The notes beneath the pieces are model-generated. The model saw nothing but the letters and a program-made list of their open reading frames with translations. It made no database searches and was not told the origin of the DNA. A program made the translations under genes and the position numbers. Shown here piece by piece: positions 1 to 5,166 of a stretch of 8,146 nt of DNA (positions are counted from its first letter, which is position 1; every line of letters begins with the position of its first letter). Source of the stretch: Candidatus Pacearchaeota archaeon (GTDB taxonomy: Archaea; Nanoarchaeota; Nanoarchaeia; Pacearchaeales; GW2011-AR1); the NCBI GenBank assembly GCA_002690445.1, contig NZER01000079.1, positions 1 through 8,146 on the forward strand. Reading direction: 5' to 3'.

Positions 1-84
1 CTCATCAGAAGGAAGCTCCACGCCGGCACACGCGGCATCAAGAAGACGTTGGGTTTCGGGATCGAAATCAGGGTTTTTGTTCAT
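1..84 (-). CDS. Hypothetical protein, N-terminal 28 residues only
   Basis: The gene begins at the ATG at 84-82 and runs off the left edge, so only 28 residues are visible (MNKNPDFDPETQRLLDAA...). The segment is acidic and has no recognisable domain. The start is fixed by context: a near-consensus promoter ends 5 nt before this ATG, and no Shine-Dalgarno sequence fits between them, so the mRNA is predicted to be leaderless. A 45-bp palindromic element lies upstream of the promoter, the same arrangement as at two other genes here. No function can be proposed from so short a piece. Confidence 0.7.
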   Translation of the reverse strand, partial: MNKNPDFDPETQRLLDAACAGVELPSDE

Positions 85-89
85 GCTAT

Positions 90-118
90 AATATAACACG
101 GAAACAGGGTCTTGTCAA
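90..118 (-). promoter_or_regulatory. Sigma70-type promoter with no room for a leader (class I)
   Basis: On the minus strand, TTGACA (118-113), a 17-nt spacer ending in TGT (extended -10), then TATATT (95-90). Only five bases (ATAGC) separate the -10 from the ATG at 84, so transcription would begin at or next to the start codon. The same arrangement recurs at 1682-1710, 2169-2197 and 3395-3423. Confidence 0.85.
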
Positions 119-141
119 GGGCTTGAGAGTAACTTTCTCAA

Positions 142-186
142 AGTAAGTTGGCATACGGCGTGCTACCGGCGCGCTCACAAGTTACT
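142..186 (-). promoter_or_regulatory. 45-bp operator-like element, copy 1
   Basis: Arms AGTAAGTTG (142-150) and CAAGTTACT (178-186) form a 9-bp inverted repeat with one mismatch. The first 23 bases (142-164) are identical to those of copy 2 (2222-2244). The element starts 23 bp upstream of the -35 of the promoter at 90-118. A further AGTAACTT lies between (128-135). The position suits an activator site, but the binding protein is unknown. Confidence 0.7.
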
Positions 187-190
187 AATA

Positions 191-233
191 GCCGCCTTAC
201 TGATTCATGAAGAGTAAAAACAGAAACTCCGTT
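191..233 (-). repeat. 43-bp direct repeat, copy 1
   Basis: Identical over all 43 bases to 560-602 and in the same orientation; the flanking bases differ at both ends. It overlaps the last two bases of the stop codon of the 103-aa gene and lies just upstream of operator-like copy 1. Together the two copies bracket that one gene. The core contains TTCATGAA and a weak TTACT/AGTAA pairing. Its role is unknown: recombination scar, regulatory site or RNA processing site are all possible. Confidence 0.9.
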
Positions 234-543
234 AAAAGTTCGGGTTGAAAATCTCAAGCACTTTTATGGTTTTACCTAAATACCATATTCCACCTTGTGA
301 CTCAGGACGTTTTATTGTATCCATAAATGAAAATTCAACCTTGGCCCAAACCCTATTTTTCTTTGAAAGATGAGGGGCAAAAGGTTTACTACAAATATGC
401 CAACCGGGACGAAACGCAAAGCCTTTTCTTTCGTGTGCTTCATATGGATATTCCACACCGATTTCTATGCGTTGTCGTGCGTTTATGAATAAAGGCCCAA
501 TCGACCCATCTTTTCTTTGCTTAAAGAGTTTGTAACCGATCAT
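232..543 (-). CDS. Phage hypothetical protein with GWHICS motif (103 aa)
   Basis: 103 aa starting MIGYKLFKQRKDG, with a central RPGWHICS...PHLSKK..RVWAKVEF block at about residues 45-72 and PESQGGIWYL towards the end. I recognise this pattern from small phage proteins of unknown function; I cannot name a reaction. The G-W-H then V-E pattern vaguely resembles the GFH...VVEI part of the RIIB-like protein at the right edge, which might mean a shared fold (inference only). The ATG at 543 has only a poor GGAA-type ribosome site. The gene is a single unit between two 43-bp direct repeats, like a cassette. There are no membrane segments or signal peptide. Confidence 0.85.
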   Translation of the reverse strand: MIGYKLFKQRKDGSIGPLFINARQRIEIGVEYPYEAHERKGFAFRPGWHICSKPFAPHLSKKNRVWAKVEFSFMDTIKRPESQGGIWYLGKTIKVLEIFNPNF

Positions 544-559
544 GATTAGTTATTCCGTG

Positions 560-602
560 GCCGCCTTACTGATTCATGAAGAGTAAAAACAGAAACTCCG
601 TT
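560..602 (-). repeat. 43-bp direct repeat, copy 2
   Basis: Perfect copy of 191-233. In the coding direction it ends 16 nt before the ATG of the 103-aa gene, so it lies in that gene's 5' region. It is immediately preceded by a small G-rich hairpin (602-618, TTGGGGG/CCCTCAA with loop AGA). No convincing -35/-10 pair is visible inside it. Confidence 0.9.
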
Positions 603-653
603 TGAGGGTCTCCCCCAACACCACAACAGGCGGTAATATTTAATTGTTACTAT

Positions 654-833
654 TTAATCGGGGACTTTTAATCTCCTAAAATTGTCTACTACTATTTGAC
701 AAAGATTCTCTTTCAAAAATTCTGGATGACTTAAAAACCCATACGACTCAATGAAGCAAATGATATCCTCTTGCGTTTGTTCACAGGCTGAATCAACATT
801 TATTTTTGGTATTTGTGGGAATGGTTCGTTCAT
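654..833 (-). CDS. Hypothetical protein (59 aa), coupled to the upstream peptide
   Basis: 59 aa starting MNEPFPQIPKINVDSACEQ. The ATG at 833 is preferred over a TTG twelve bases upstream, because it overlaps the TGA of the preceding 23-aa peptide gene (ATGA), a standard arrangement for translational coupling. A GGAA lies upstream. Composition is soluble and mildly acidic, with likely helices in the C-terminal two thirds. No family recognised. Confidence 0.7.
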   Translation of the reverse strand: MNEPFPQIPKINVDSACEQTQEDIICFIESYGFLSHPEFLKENLCQIVVDNFRRLKVPD

Positions 834-901
834 AATTTTTTCCAATATTGAAATGATAATGCCATTAGTGCGATTATAATAATGATTGCGATAACTTCCA
901 T
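830..901 (-). CDS. Tiny single-pass membrane peptide (23 aa)
   Basis: A 23-codon ORF: MEV followed by an almost unbroken hydrophobic run of A, I, L and M (about residues 2-17), then FQYWKKL. A transmembrane helix followed by a short basic tail suggests an N-out/C-in single-pass peptide by the positive-inside rule. The start is well supported: AAAGGA lies 7 nt before the ATG, directly after the GP88-like stop, and its TGA overlaps the ATG of the next gene. This is the size class of small phage membrane effectors or regulators, but no function can be assigned. A second peptide of this type is at 6734-6814. Confidence 0.65.
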   Translation of the reverse strand: MEVIAIIIIIALMALSFQYWKKL

Positions 902-914
902 AATAATCCTTTGG

Positions 915-1676
915 TTATACGGTTGCTAGTTCTTTTCTTTTGCTGTACCCGTTCCAGCCACGCCGCTTTAATTCTTGCAAAGCTTGGCTTGCCATGCTGC
1001 CCTTGGGTTGCGTGCCGTGAATGAGTAGCGCAAAATTCTTTTTGCCAAACGCAGCGTGATAATCGTCGTGGTCAATTTCCATCTGTTGCGCGTCAGCTTC
1101 TTCTTCGCTATAAACAACCTCGGCATACTTTAGTCCATGCTCCACAATAAGTGAATCATACTTGCCACCATAGGACGCTGTGAGTTCAAAGTTAGACGGA
1201 AGCTCGTTCATGCGCTTTACCCAAAAGTTAAGGCTTTTGGTGTACGCATAGAAATGTTTTTCTGGCATACGACGAGCCACTTCTAACCATGCGTCGAAAT
1301 ACTTTTGAGAGAAAAAGTCACCACCTACATGGATACGGAGAATATCAAAGTTGTTCGGAAGTTGAGACTGAAGTAAATCGGCAAGCTCTAAATCATTGCC
1401 CTTGCTTGAACGGATAGCGTCGAAATTACGCCACACCATACTGCGTGTGTTTGGATACTGCGCTTCACTACTAGCAGCAAAACAACGAAACACTGTGTGT
1501 GGGCCATCTTTAATCTTGCCCGTTTCCCTGTCAGCTTTAGACAAGCAATCTTTTGCCGCTGGACAAGTCCAACCACTTGGAAGGGTAAACGCTTTGATGC
1601 GTTTTTTAAGGCGTTTTGCCATCGCAACAAGTTTGGCGTTGGCATTGGAAAAGGTGAGTGTAGGTTTTTCGTTCAT
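915..1676 (-). CDS. GP88-like phage protein (253 aa)
   Basis: 253 aa from the ATG at 1676. A GTG fifteen bases upstream is rejected because it lies inside the promoter. Three cysteines near the N-terminus (C38-P-A-A-K-D-C44 and R-C65-F) and the central RIHVGGDFFSQKYFDAW block (about 114-130), then FYAYTKSLNFW, match my recollection of the GP88 family of mycobacteriophages and other phages, whose function is unknown. The cysteine cluster plus a GGDF-like strand suggests a metal or Fe-S centre on a barrel-like fold; that is inference. The gene is expressed from a leaderless-type promoter whose -35 overlaps the stop of the upstream gene, and is followed by two small coupled genes. Confidence 0.8.
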   Translation of the reverse strand: MNEKPTLTFSNANAKLVAMAKRLKKRIKAFTLPSGWTCPAAKDCLSKADRETGKIKDGPHTVFRCFAASSEAQYPNTRSMVWRNFDAIRSSKGNDLELADLLQSQLPNNFDILRIHVGGDFFSQKYFDAWLEVARRMPEKHFYAYTKSLNFWVKRMNELPSNFELTASYGGKYDSLIVEHGLKYAEVVYSEEEADAQQMEIDHDDYHAAFGKKNFALLIHGTQPKGSMASQALQELKRRGWNGYSKRKELATV

Positions 1677-1681
1677 AGTAT

Positions 1682-1710
1682 AATATAACACACAATGTGC
1701 CGTTTGTCAA
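1682..1710 (-). promoter_or_regulatory. Leaderless-type promoter for the GP88-like gene
   Basis: TTGACA (1710-1705), 17-nt spacer ending TGT, TATATT (1687-1682), then five bases to the ATG at 1676. The TGA stop of the 151-aa gene (1709-1707) is embedded in TTGACA. Unlike the other class I promoters it has no 45-bp element, since its upstream flank is coding sequence. Confidence 0.85.
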
Positions 1711-2162
1711 GCCCCTAATCGACTTTTAACATTGTTACCTTGTTTCCACGCTTCCTCATCAAATGGTTTAACGTGGGCAGGGTTTTCTCTGGCTTCTGTC
1801 CTGCCTAGAGAATAATCGTACACCACAGGATTGGTCGATATAAAGGTTTCAGAATTTTCCTTCAATTCTTCAAGCCGACGTTTTGCCAATGACCTTGCGT
1901 GATGGATTGCTCCACCTTCAAACCCTTTGTAAGCGTCAGGGAACTTGTTAAGAATAAGATGCAAAGAGGAATTTAGGAAATACTTGTTTAGTGCTTTCTC
2001 ATTGCTCGTAATGTATGCGAATGTATCGCACATCCAATGTAGCTTGCCACCTGTCGCTTGGTGGTTCCAAAAGGAATAATACTGTTCTTCGATTTCCTGT
2101 TTGTCGTCGCTTTCTATGCCAACAAGGCATACGGTTCCGAGAGGTTGATAAATTAATCTCAT
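1707..2162 (-). CDS. Hypothetical protein (151 aa)
   Basis: 151 aa starting MRLIYQPLGTVCLVGIE. The reading frame is open further upstream, but that extension runs through the promoter and the palindromic element, so the ATG at 2162, six bases after the -10, is taken as the start. There is a hydrophobic N-terminal strand, then KLHWMCDTFAYI in the middle (about 41-52) and a charged C-terminal half with helix-forming ARSLAKRRLEELKE. I do not recognise the family. It is the first gene of a unit that continues into the GP88-like gene with no terminator between them. Confidence 0.75.
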   Translation of the reverse strand: MRLIYQPLGTVCLVGIESDDKQEIEEQYYSFWNHQATGGKLHWMCDTFAYITSNEKALNKYFLNSSLHLILNKFPDAYKGFEGGAIHHARSLAKRRLEELKENSETFISTNPVVYDYSLGRTEARENPAHVKPFDEEAWKQGNNVKSRLGA

Positions 2163-2168
2163 ACCTAT

Positions 2169-2197
2169 AATATAACACCGAAACGGTGGTTTGTCAA
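2169..2197 (-). promoter_or_regulatory. Leaderless-type promoter (class I) for the 151-aa gene
   Basis: TTGACA (2197-2192), 17-nt spacer ending TGT, TATATT (2174-2169), then six bases (ATAGGT) to the ATG at 2162. The 45-bp element copy 2 begins 24 bp upstream of the -35. Confidence 0.85.
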
Positions 2198-2202
2198 GGG
2201 CT

Positions 2203-2211
2203 TGTGAATAA
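2203..2211 (-). promoter_or_regulatory. DnaA-box-like 9-mer
   Basis: TTATTCACA on the minus strand fits the general DnaA box TTATNCACA exactly. It lies between the -35 and the 45-bp element. The matching positions at the other two modules read TTATTAACA and TTACTCTCA, so the match may be a by-product of a different conserved motif (AATAACTTT on the plus strand). Confidence 0.3.
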
Positions 2212-2221
2212 CTTTTTTTTG

Positions 2222-2266
2222 AGTAAGTTGGCATACGGCGTGCTGCACGCCAGCTCACAACTTACT
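2222..2266 (-). promoter_or_regulatory. 45-bp palindromic operator-like element, copy 2
   Basis: The most symmetric copy. Arms AGTAAGTTG (2222-2230) and CAACTTACT (2258-2266) are perfect inverted repeats. A perfect palindrome, GGCGTGCTGCACGCC (2237-2251), shares their centre at base 2244. A further AACTTACT follows at 2272-2279. A nested palindrome with a common dyad suggests a dimeric or tetrameric DNA-binding protein, or a DNA cruciform. Confidence 0.75.
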
Positions 2267-2293
2267 AGTAAAACTTACTAACAGTCTATGCAT

Positions 2294-2317
2294 AAAAAAA
2301 CCCCGCCGAAGCAGGGT
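2294..2317 (-). terminator. Rho-independent terminator after the DUF932 gene
   Basis: Minus-strand RNA: CCCUGC (2316-2311), UUCG tetraloop, GCGGGG (2306-2301), one G-U pair, extended by an A-U pair, then seven U. It lies 20 nt after the DUF932 stop and isolates the next regulatory module. Confidence 0.92.
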
Positions 2318-2336
2318 GTATTTGTAGGTTGTCGTA

Positions 2337-3245
2337 TTATTCAGCCACAGTTACGACCACGTTTTTTTCCTTGGCGGGAGTCCAGAGCTTTTTCAAGCGG
2401 TTAGGGTTGCGAGACGCAAGGTCAAAACGCTTCAACACGTTTCGCGTTACACGGTTAGACAACTCAAAACGCTCTTCAGCAACAGCGTGTGTCATGTGCT
2501 GAGTGACTGCATTGTTGAGATTGTAAAGGTTGCGACCCTTATCCTCTTCATGCGTGGGGTTTATCCAGATTTTCGCAATCTCTTCACGCAGCTTCTCAGA
2601 GAGAATCTTACCTTGGGTGAGGGTCTTGAGGATATTCAAGCCCTGCTCCTCAGTCAAGTCAACTTGTGCAAGTCGCCCATACACAGTCACGCTATTCTTG
2701 AGCTTCGCAAGCGCAGCGTCAAGCGCAGTATCCGAAACAAGGTCAGCAATGTTCAACTGCTTACTATGCTTCTTAACCATGTCTACCTCTTTCTCAGTAG
2801 TAGTCATGCCATTGGTGCAGATGAGACGAACCAAGCCCAACGCAAAAGAAACGCGCAGAGAACGGTCAAACGAATTTTGTGCCGTGAGGCGATACGCCAT
2901 TACATCACCAACAGCAGGAACTTCAGCCTTGAACAAGTCACCACTGAGATCGTACTGCGCTCGCATCTTCGCGCCACCCTCAGTGACAACGACCTTACGG
3001 GAGACATCAATACCACGGGACTCGAAGGCGTCATCAGCACGGCGAAGAACGTCGCTATGATTCACGATGCCATAACGCTCAGAAGTCCACCCAAGAATTT
3101 CGTCGTTGTCCTCACGGATGTTCATAAAATAACCAGACTTTTCGGCGTTACCATCATCGTCTTTCTTGAGTGGGTGAGGAACGGGAACCTGTTTTACGGT
3201 GAAGTCGAAGTCAGTATCAATGGATTGTTTAGCGGCTATGCTCAT
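2337..3245 (-). CDS. DUF932 family phage/plasmid protein (302 aa)
   Basis: 302 aa with the DUF932 hallmarks: SERYGIVNH near residues 55-63, the core NSFDRSLRVSFALGLVRLIC followed by TNGM (about 124-147), and YNLNNAVTQHMTH (about 241-253). The length is typical of the family, which is widespread on phages and plasmids and has no established biochemical role; involvement in DNA metabolism is only guessed from context. The ATG at 3245 lacks a clear Shine-Dalgarno sequence. It has a leader of about 47 nt from the promoter at 3299-3326 and can also be read from the upstream promoter at 3395-3423. A UUCG terminator follows. Confidence 0.92.
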   Translation of the reverse strand: MSIAAKQSIDTDFDFTVKQVPVPHPLKKDDDGNAEKSGYFMNIREDNDEILGWTSERYGIVNHSDVLRRADDAFESRGIDVSRKVVVTEGGAKMRAQYDLSGDLFKAEVPAVGDVMAYRLTAQNSFDRSLRVSFALGLVRLICTNGMTTTEKEVDMVKKHSKQLNIADLVSDTALDAALAKLKNSVTVYGRLAQVDLTEEQGLNILKTLTQGKILSEKLREEIAKIWINPTHEEDKGRNLYNLNNAVTQHMTHAVAEERFELSNRVTRNVLKRFDLASRNPNRLKKLWTPAKEKNVVVTVAE

Positions 3246-3290
3246 AATATATATAGTTTCTTTTTTTAAGGGTTAGTTTCTTTCTGTTTC

Positions 3291-3389
3291 TTACTTATAA
3301 TATACCACAATTTTCAGAAAAGTCAAGGGTTGAATGTCACTTTTTTGCATTTTCTTTGTTACAGTCATCGACTTTTCTTTGATTGTCAT
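3291..3389 (-). CDS. Candidate leaderless small ORF (32 aa)
   Basis: 33 codons from the ATG at 3389 to TAA at 3293-3291, encoding a lysine-rich peptide (MTIKEKSMTVTKKMQK..., seven Lys, ending VVYYK). The ATG sits five bases after a strong -10 with the 45-bp element upstream, exactly as for the start codons of the 151-aa gene and the gene at 1-84. The second half of the ORF overlaps the promoter at 3299-3326, so part of its sequence is constrained by regulation. It may be a real peptide, or a leader ORF that couples to the DUF932 gene 45 nt on. Confidence 0.45.
   Translation of the reverse strand: MTIKEKSMTVTKKMQKSDIQPLTFLKIVVYYK
3299..3326 (-). promoter_or_regulatory. Class II promoter for the DUF932 gene
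   Basis: TTGACT (3326-3321), 16-nt spacer, TGG-TATATT (3304-3299). The segment AAAATTGTGGTATATTA is shared with the promoter at 5390-5417. This is the only promoter of the set with a real leader (about 47 nt). Confidence 0.8.
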
Positions 3390-3394
3390 ACTAT

Positions 3395-3423
3395 AACATA
3401 CCATAAGAATGTCAGTTTGTCAA
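3395..3423 (-). promoter_or_regulatory. Leaderless-type promoter (class I), third regulated module
   Basis: TTGACA (3423-3418), 17-nt spacer ending TGG, TATGTT (3400-3395), then five bases (ATAGT) to an ATG at 3389. The 45-bp element copy 3 begins 22 bp upstream of the -35. It drives the 32-aa ORF and, by read-through, the DUF932 gene. Confidence 0.82.
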
Positions 3424-3445
3424 GGGTTGTTAATAACTTTCTTCG

Positions 3446-3490
3446 AGTAAGTTGGCATCCTGCGTGCTGCGCGTTTTTTACCAACTTACC
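3446..3490 (-). promoter_or_regulatory. 45-bp operator-like element, copy 3
   Basis: Arms AGTAAGTTG (3446-3454) and CAACTTACC (3482-3490) span exactly 45 bp, as in copies 1 and 2. The centre GCGTGCTGCGC is a partial palindrome. A further CAACTTACT lies at 3505-3513. The half GTTGGCAT...TGCGTGCT is conserved in all three copies; the other half is more variable. Confidence 0.72.
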
Positions 3491-3516
3491 ACTATAAAAT
3501 ACAACAACTTACTAAC

Positions 3517-3550
3517 AAAAAAACCTCCTCTAGTTATTATTTAGAGAAGG
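3517..3550 (-). terminator. Rho-independent terminator
   Basis: Minus-strand RNA: CCUUCUCUA (3550-3542), 9-nt loop, UAGAGGAGG (3532-3524), nine pairs with one G-U, then seven U. It ends the unit containing the RuvB-like and MGLDQ genes just before regulatory module 3. Confidence 0.9.
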
Positions 3551-3628
3551 CTTATTATTTGGCTTATTTATTTCTATCCTATTATTTTGACTACTACTCG
3601 GCGTCTCCATGTTTGTATTATTTAGACA

Positions 3629-3703
3629 TTATTTAAAAATGTGACGGGCACCGGAGATTGCTGCTTCCATGTGCGACAGTACAACTGAGTCACCAGCAGA
3701 CAT
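3629..3703 (-). CDS. Candidate small ORF (24 aa)
   Basis: Reads MSAGDSVVLSHMEAAISG..., ending HIFK. It lies in a short GC-richer island between the MGLDQ-family stop and the terminator. A purine-rich AGGCGGGG lies upstream, but 10 or more bases from the ATG and partly in a small hairpin (GGGG-CCC). Codon choice looks gene-like, yet 24 codons prove little. It could also be the remnant of a longer gene or an untranslated structured 3' region. No homologue recognised. Confidence 0.3.
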   Translation of the reverse strand: MSAGDSVVLSHMEAAISGARHIFK

Positions 3704-3727
3704 CAGGGCTTTACCCCGCCTAAATTA

Positions 3728-4093
3728 TTACCACCAACTATTATAAAATACTTTATTTCCTTTATTTAATTCTTCTCTAGCTAGATTAATGAATTTAACA
3801 TCATCATCTTTATATCCATATTCACCTTCGTAATCGGAATAAGAATCAGAACCAAAGAAGAAGCCGCCTGTCTCTGGTAGCATTTTATTTAATATAGTTG
3901 ATTCAAGTAATTCAATATCTTCTAATGTCAATTCAACATCAGCACAATTAAATTCTTTATTACCACCTTTAGCTCTATACAACTGCTCCATCCACCCGTG
4001 AAGGCGATTGTGTTTACGCCAGTAGGCGATGTCGTAACTATCTTCGTCGTGTTTACCGTTATTGCTAACGTATGCGTATTGGTCTAGTCCCAT
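3728..4093 (-). CDS. MGLDQ-family phage hypothetical protein (121 aa)
   Basis: 121 aa: MGLDQYAYVSN at the N-terminus, IAYWRKHNRLHGWMEQLY (about 23-40), a FNCADVELTLEDIELLE helix region, then LPETGGFFFGSDSYSDYEG and a C-terminal VFYNSWW. This combination is a familiar phage family of unknown function, sometimes labelled phosphoglycerate kinase in databases without good reason. It starts at the ATG at 4093, 12 nt after the RuvB-like stop, with GAAAGAG upstream, so it is probably the last gene of that operon. Acidic and aromatic-rich, with no signal peptide. Confidence 0.88.
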   Translation of the reverse strand: MGLDQYAYVSNNGKHDEDSYDIAYWRKHNRLHGWMEQLYRAKGGNKEFNCADVELTLEDIELLESTILNKMLPETGGFFFGSDSYSDYEGEYGYKDDDVKFINLAREELNKGNKVFYNSWW

Positions 4094-4105
4094 GATATAC
4101 TCTTT

Positions 4106-5134
4106 CTACTTGATGTTATGTTTTTTCAGATAGTCGATGCCCACTTTGGAGAGTGAACGTCCACCTGTTCCGATGTTCATTAGGTTCTGCTTTTGCAAAT
4201 ACATTTCAAAGTCTCGACGGATGCACTCTGTTGTCAAGCCAATCTTCGCGGCGAGGTTAGTCAGACTGCAACTCTTGCGCTCGCGCAACACTTTCATAAT
4301 CTGAAGCTCAATGTCGTTGATACCAAGAGGCATGATACCCAAGGCGTGTTTCAGCTTCGCCCAATCACCCGCATCAAACTTCTTTTTCTTTGCGCGAGCA
4401 AGATAGTTCTTCATATCGTTCGCCATCTTTTGTGCTGCTCTAGCGTTACCCCGCAAGACAGTAGCAATTTCCTCAAGCACATCGGGAGAGGCTTTTAGGT
4501 TCTCGTTGTCCAAATTCAACGCAACAATTTTCCCAAGCTCATTCAAGGTGTATTCTTCCATGTCGATACGATCACAACGATCAATCAACGCATGGAAAAT
4601 CTTGTGCGCCTCTGTTGTAGCAAACATGAATGTCTGCCTACGAAAATTGAAGTCAAAAGTATGCTCATCATAAGTAACCGTGTTAAAATGATTCGCAGTC
4701 GGGTTCAGTGCTGTAAGCAAGAACATCGTTACATCTTTAGGTAACTCGCTTGCTTCGTCGAACAAGACCGTTACTTCCTTGTTCATAATACGCTCCATAA
4801 GCAAACCTTCCACGAATTGAGGAACAGACTTGATGCTTGAACAGTTAACCTCCAGAAAACGCTTCGGAGCTTTGCCAGCAGGAACCTCCTCAGTATGCCT
4901 GTCGCCAAATTCGTCAATAGTCATACGGGATGTAGGTTCCGCAGAATAAAGGTTGCGTCCTACTGCCTTGGCAAGCATGGTCTTACCACACCCCTTGGGT
5001 GCAATAAACATCATGTGAGGCAATATCTTTGTAGCGTCAAAGTTGTCGAGGTGAAACCCCAACTTTCTTTTAGCTTTGGTTTGGCCGATAAGACCTTTGA
5101 AACGATCTGCTTTTGTAGGTTTTGTCTTTGTCAT
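4106..5134 (-). CDS. RuvB-like AAA+ ATPase (342 aa)
   Basis: 342 aa with the order of RuvB, the Holliday-junction branch-migration motor. N-terminal FKGLIGQTKAKRKL; Walker A APKGCGKT (45-52); Walker B VTVLFDEA (121-128); sensor 1 FATTE (171-175); arginine-finger region LIDRCDRI (183-190); sensor 2 LRGNARAAQKM (227-237); and a C-terminal winged helix (about 270-340, IELQIMKVL...TTECIRRDFEMYL). Length equals that of cellular RuvB. No RuvA or RuvC gene is visible, so it may use host RuvA or act on other DNA structures such as replication forks. The ATG at 5134 has no Shine-Dalgarno sequence; TATACT lies 3 nt before it. The spacing to the 78-aa gene is 12 nt. Confidence 0.9.
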   Translation of the reverse strand: MTKTKPTKADRFKGLIGQTKAKRKLGFHLDNFDATKILPHMMFIAPKGCGKTMLAKAVGRNLYSAEPTSRMTIDEFGDRHTEEVPAGKAPKRFLEVNCSSIKSVPQFVEGLLMERIMNKEVTVLFDEASELPKDVTMFLLTALNPTANHFNTVTYDEHTFDFNFRRQTFMFATTEAHKIFHALIDRCDRIDMEEYTLNELGKIVALNLDNENLKASPDVLEEIATVLRGNARAAQKMANDMKNYLARAKKKKFDAGDWAKLKHALGIMPLGINDIELQIMKVLRERKSCSLTNLAAKIGLTTECIRRDFEMYLQKQNLMNIGTGGRSLSKVGIDYLKKHNIK

Positions 5135-5137
5135 AAT

Positions 5138-5166
5138 AGTATAGGTTTACCAATTTTCTTCTTCAA
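5138..5166 (-). promoter_or_regulatory. Possible weak leaderless-type promoter for the RuvB-like gene
   Basis: TTGAAG (5166-5161), 17-nt spacer, TATACT (5143-5138), three bases before the ATG. The -35 is poor and the site overlaps the end of the 78-aa gene. The lack of a ribosome binding site and the similar spacing make it worth noting. Confidence 0.4.

Noticed and set aside
602..618. Terminator from the TTGGGGG/CCCTCAA hairpin after the 59-aa gene
   Set aside because: The hairpin is plausible but no U-tract follows directly; the next T-run is about 12 nt away inside the 43-bp repeat.
1396..1688. Plus-strand and alternative-frame ORFs within the GP88-like gene
   Set aside because: Shadows of a gene with conserved motifs; no independent start signals.
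2487..3269. Long plus-strand open frames opposite the DUF932 gene
   Set aside because: They lie antisense to a gene with clear family motifs and have no promoter, SD or recognisable protein features.
142..3490. CRISPR array or transposon ends as explanation for the repeated 45-bp elements
   Set aside because: Only three widely separated copies, each tied to a promoter, with no spacers, transposase or target-site duplications.
3530..3610. 26-codon ORF starting METPSSSQNN between 3610 and the terminator
   Set aside because: No ribosome site, low-complexity Asn/Lys/Ser content, and its stop lies inside the terminator stem.
4193..4498. Plus-strand open frame opposite the RuvB-like gene
   Set aside because: Antisense shadow of conserved AAA+ sequence with no ribosome site.
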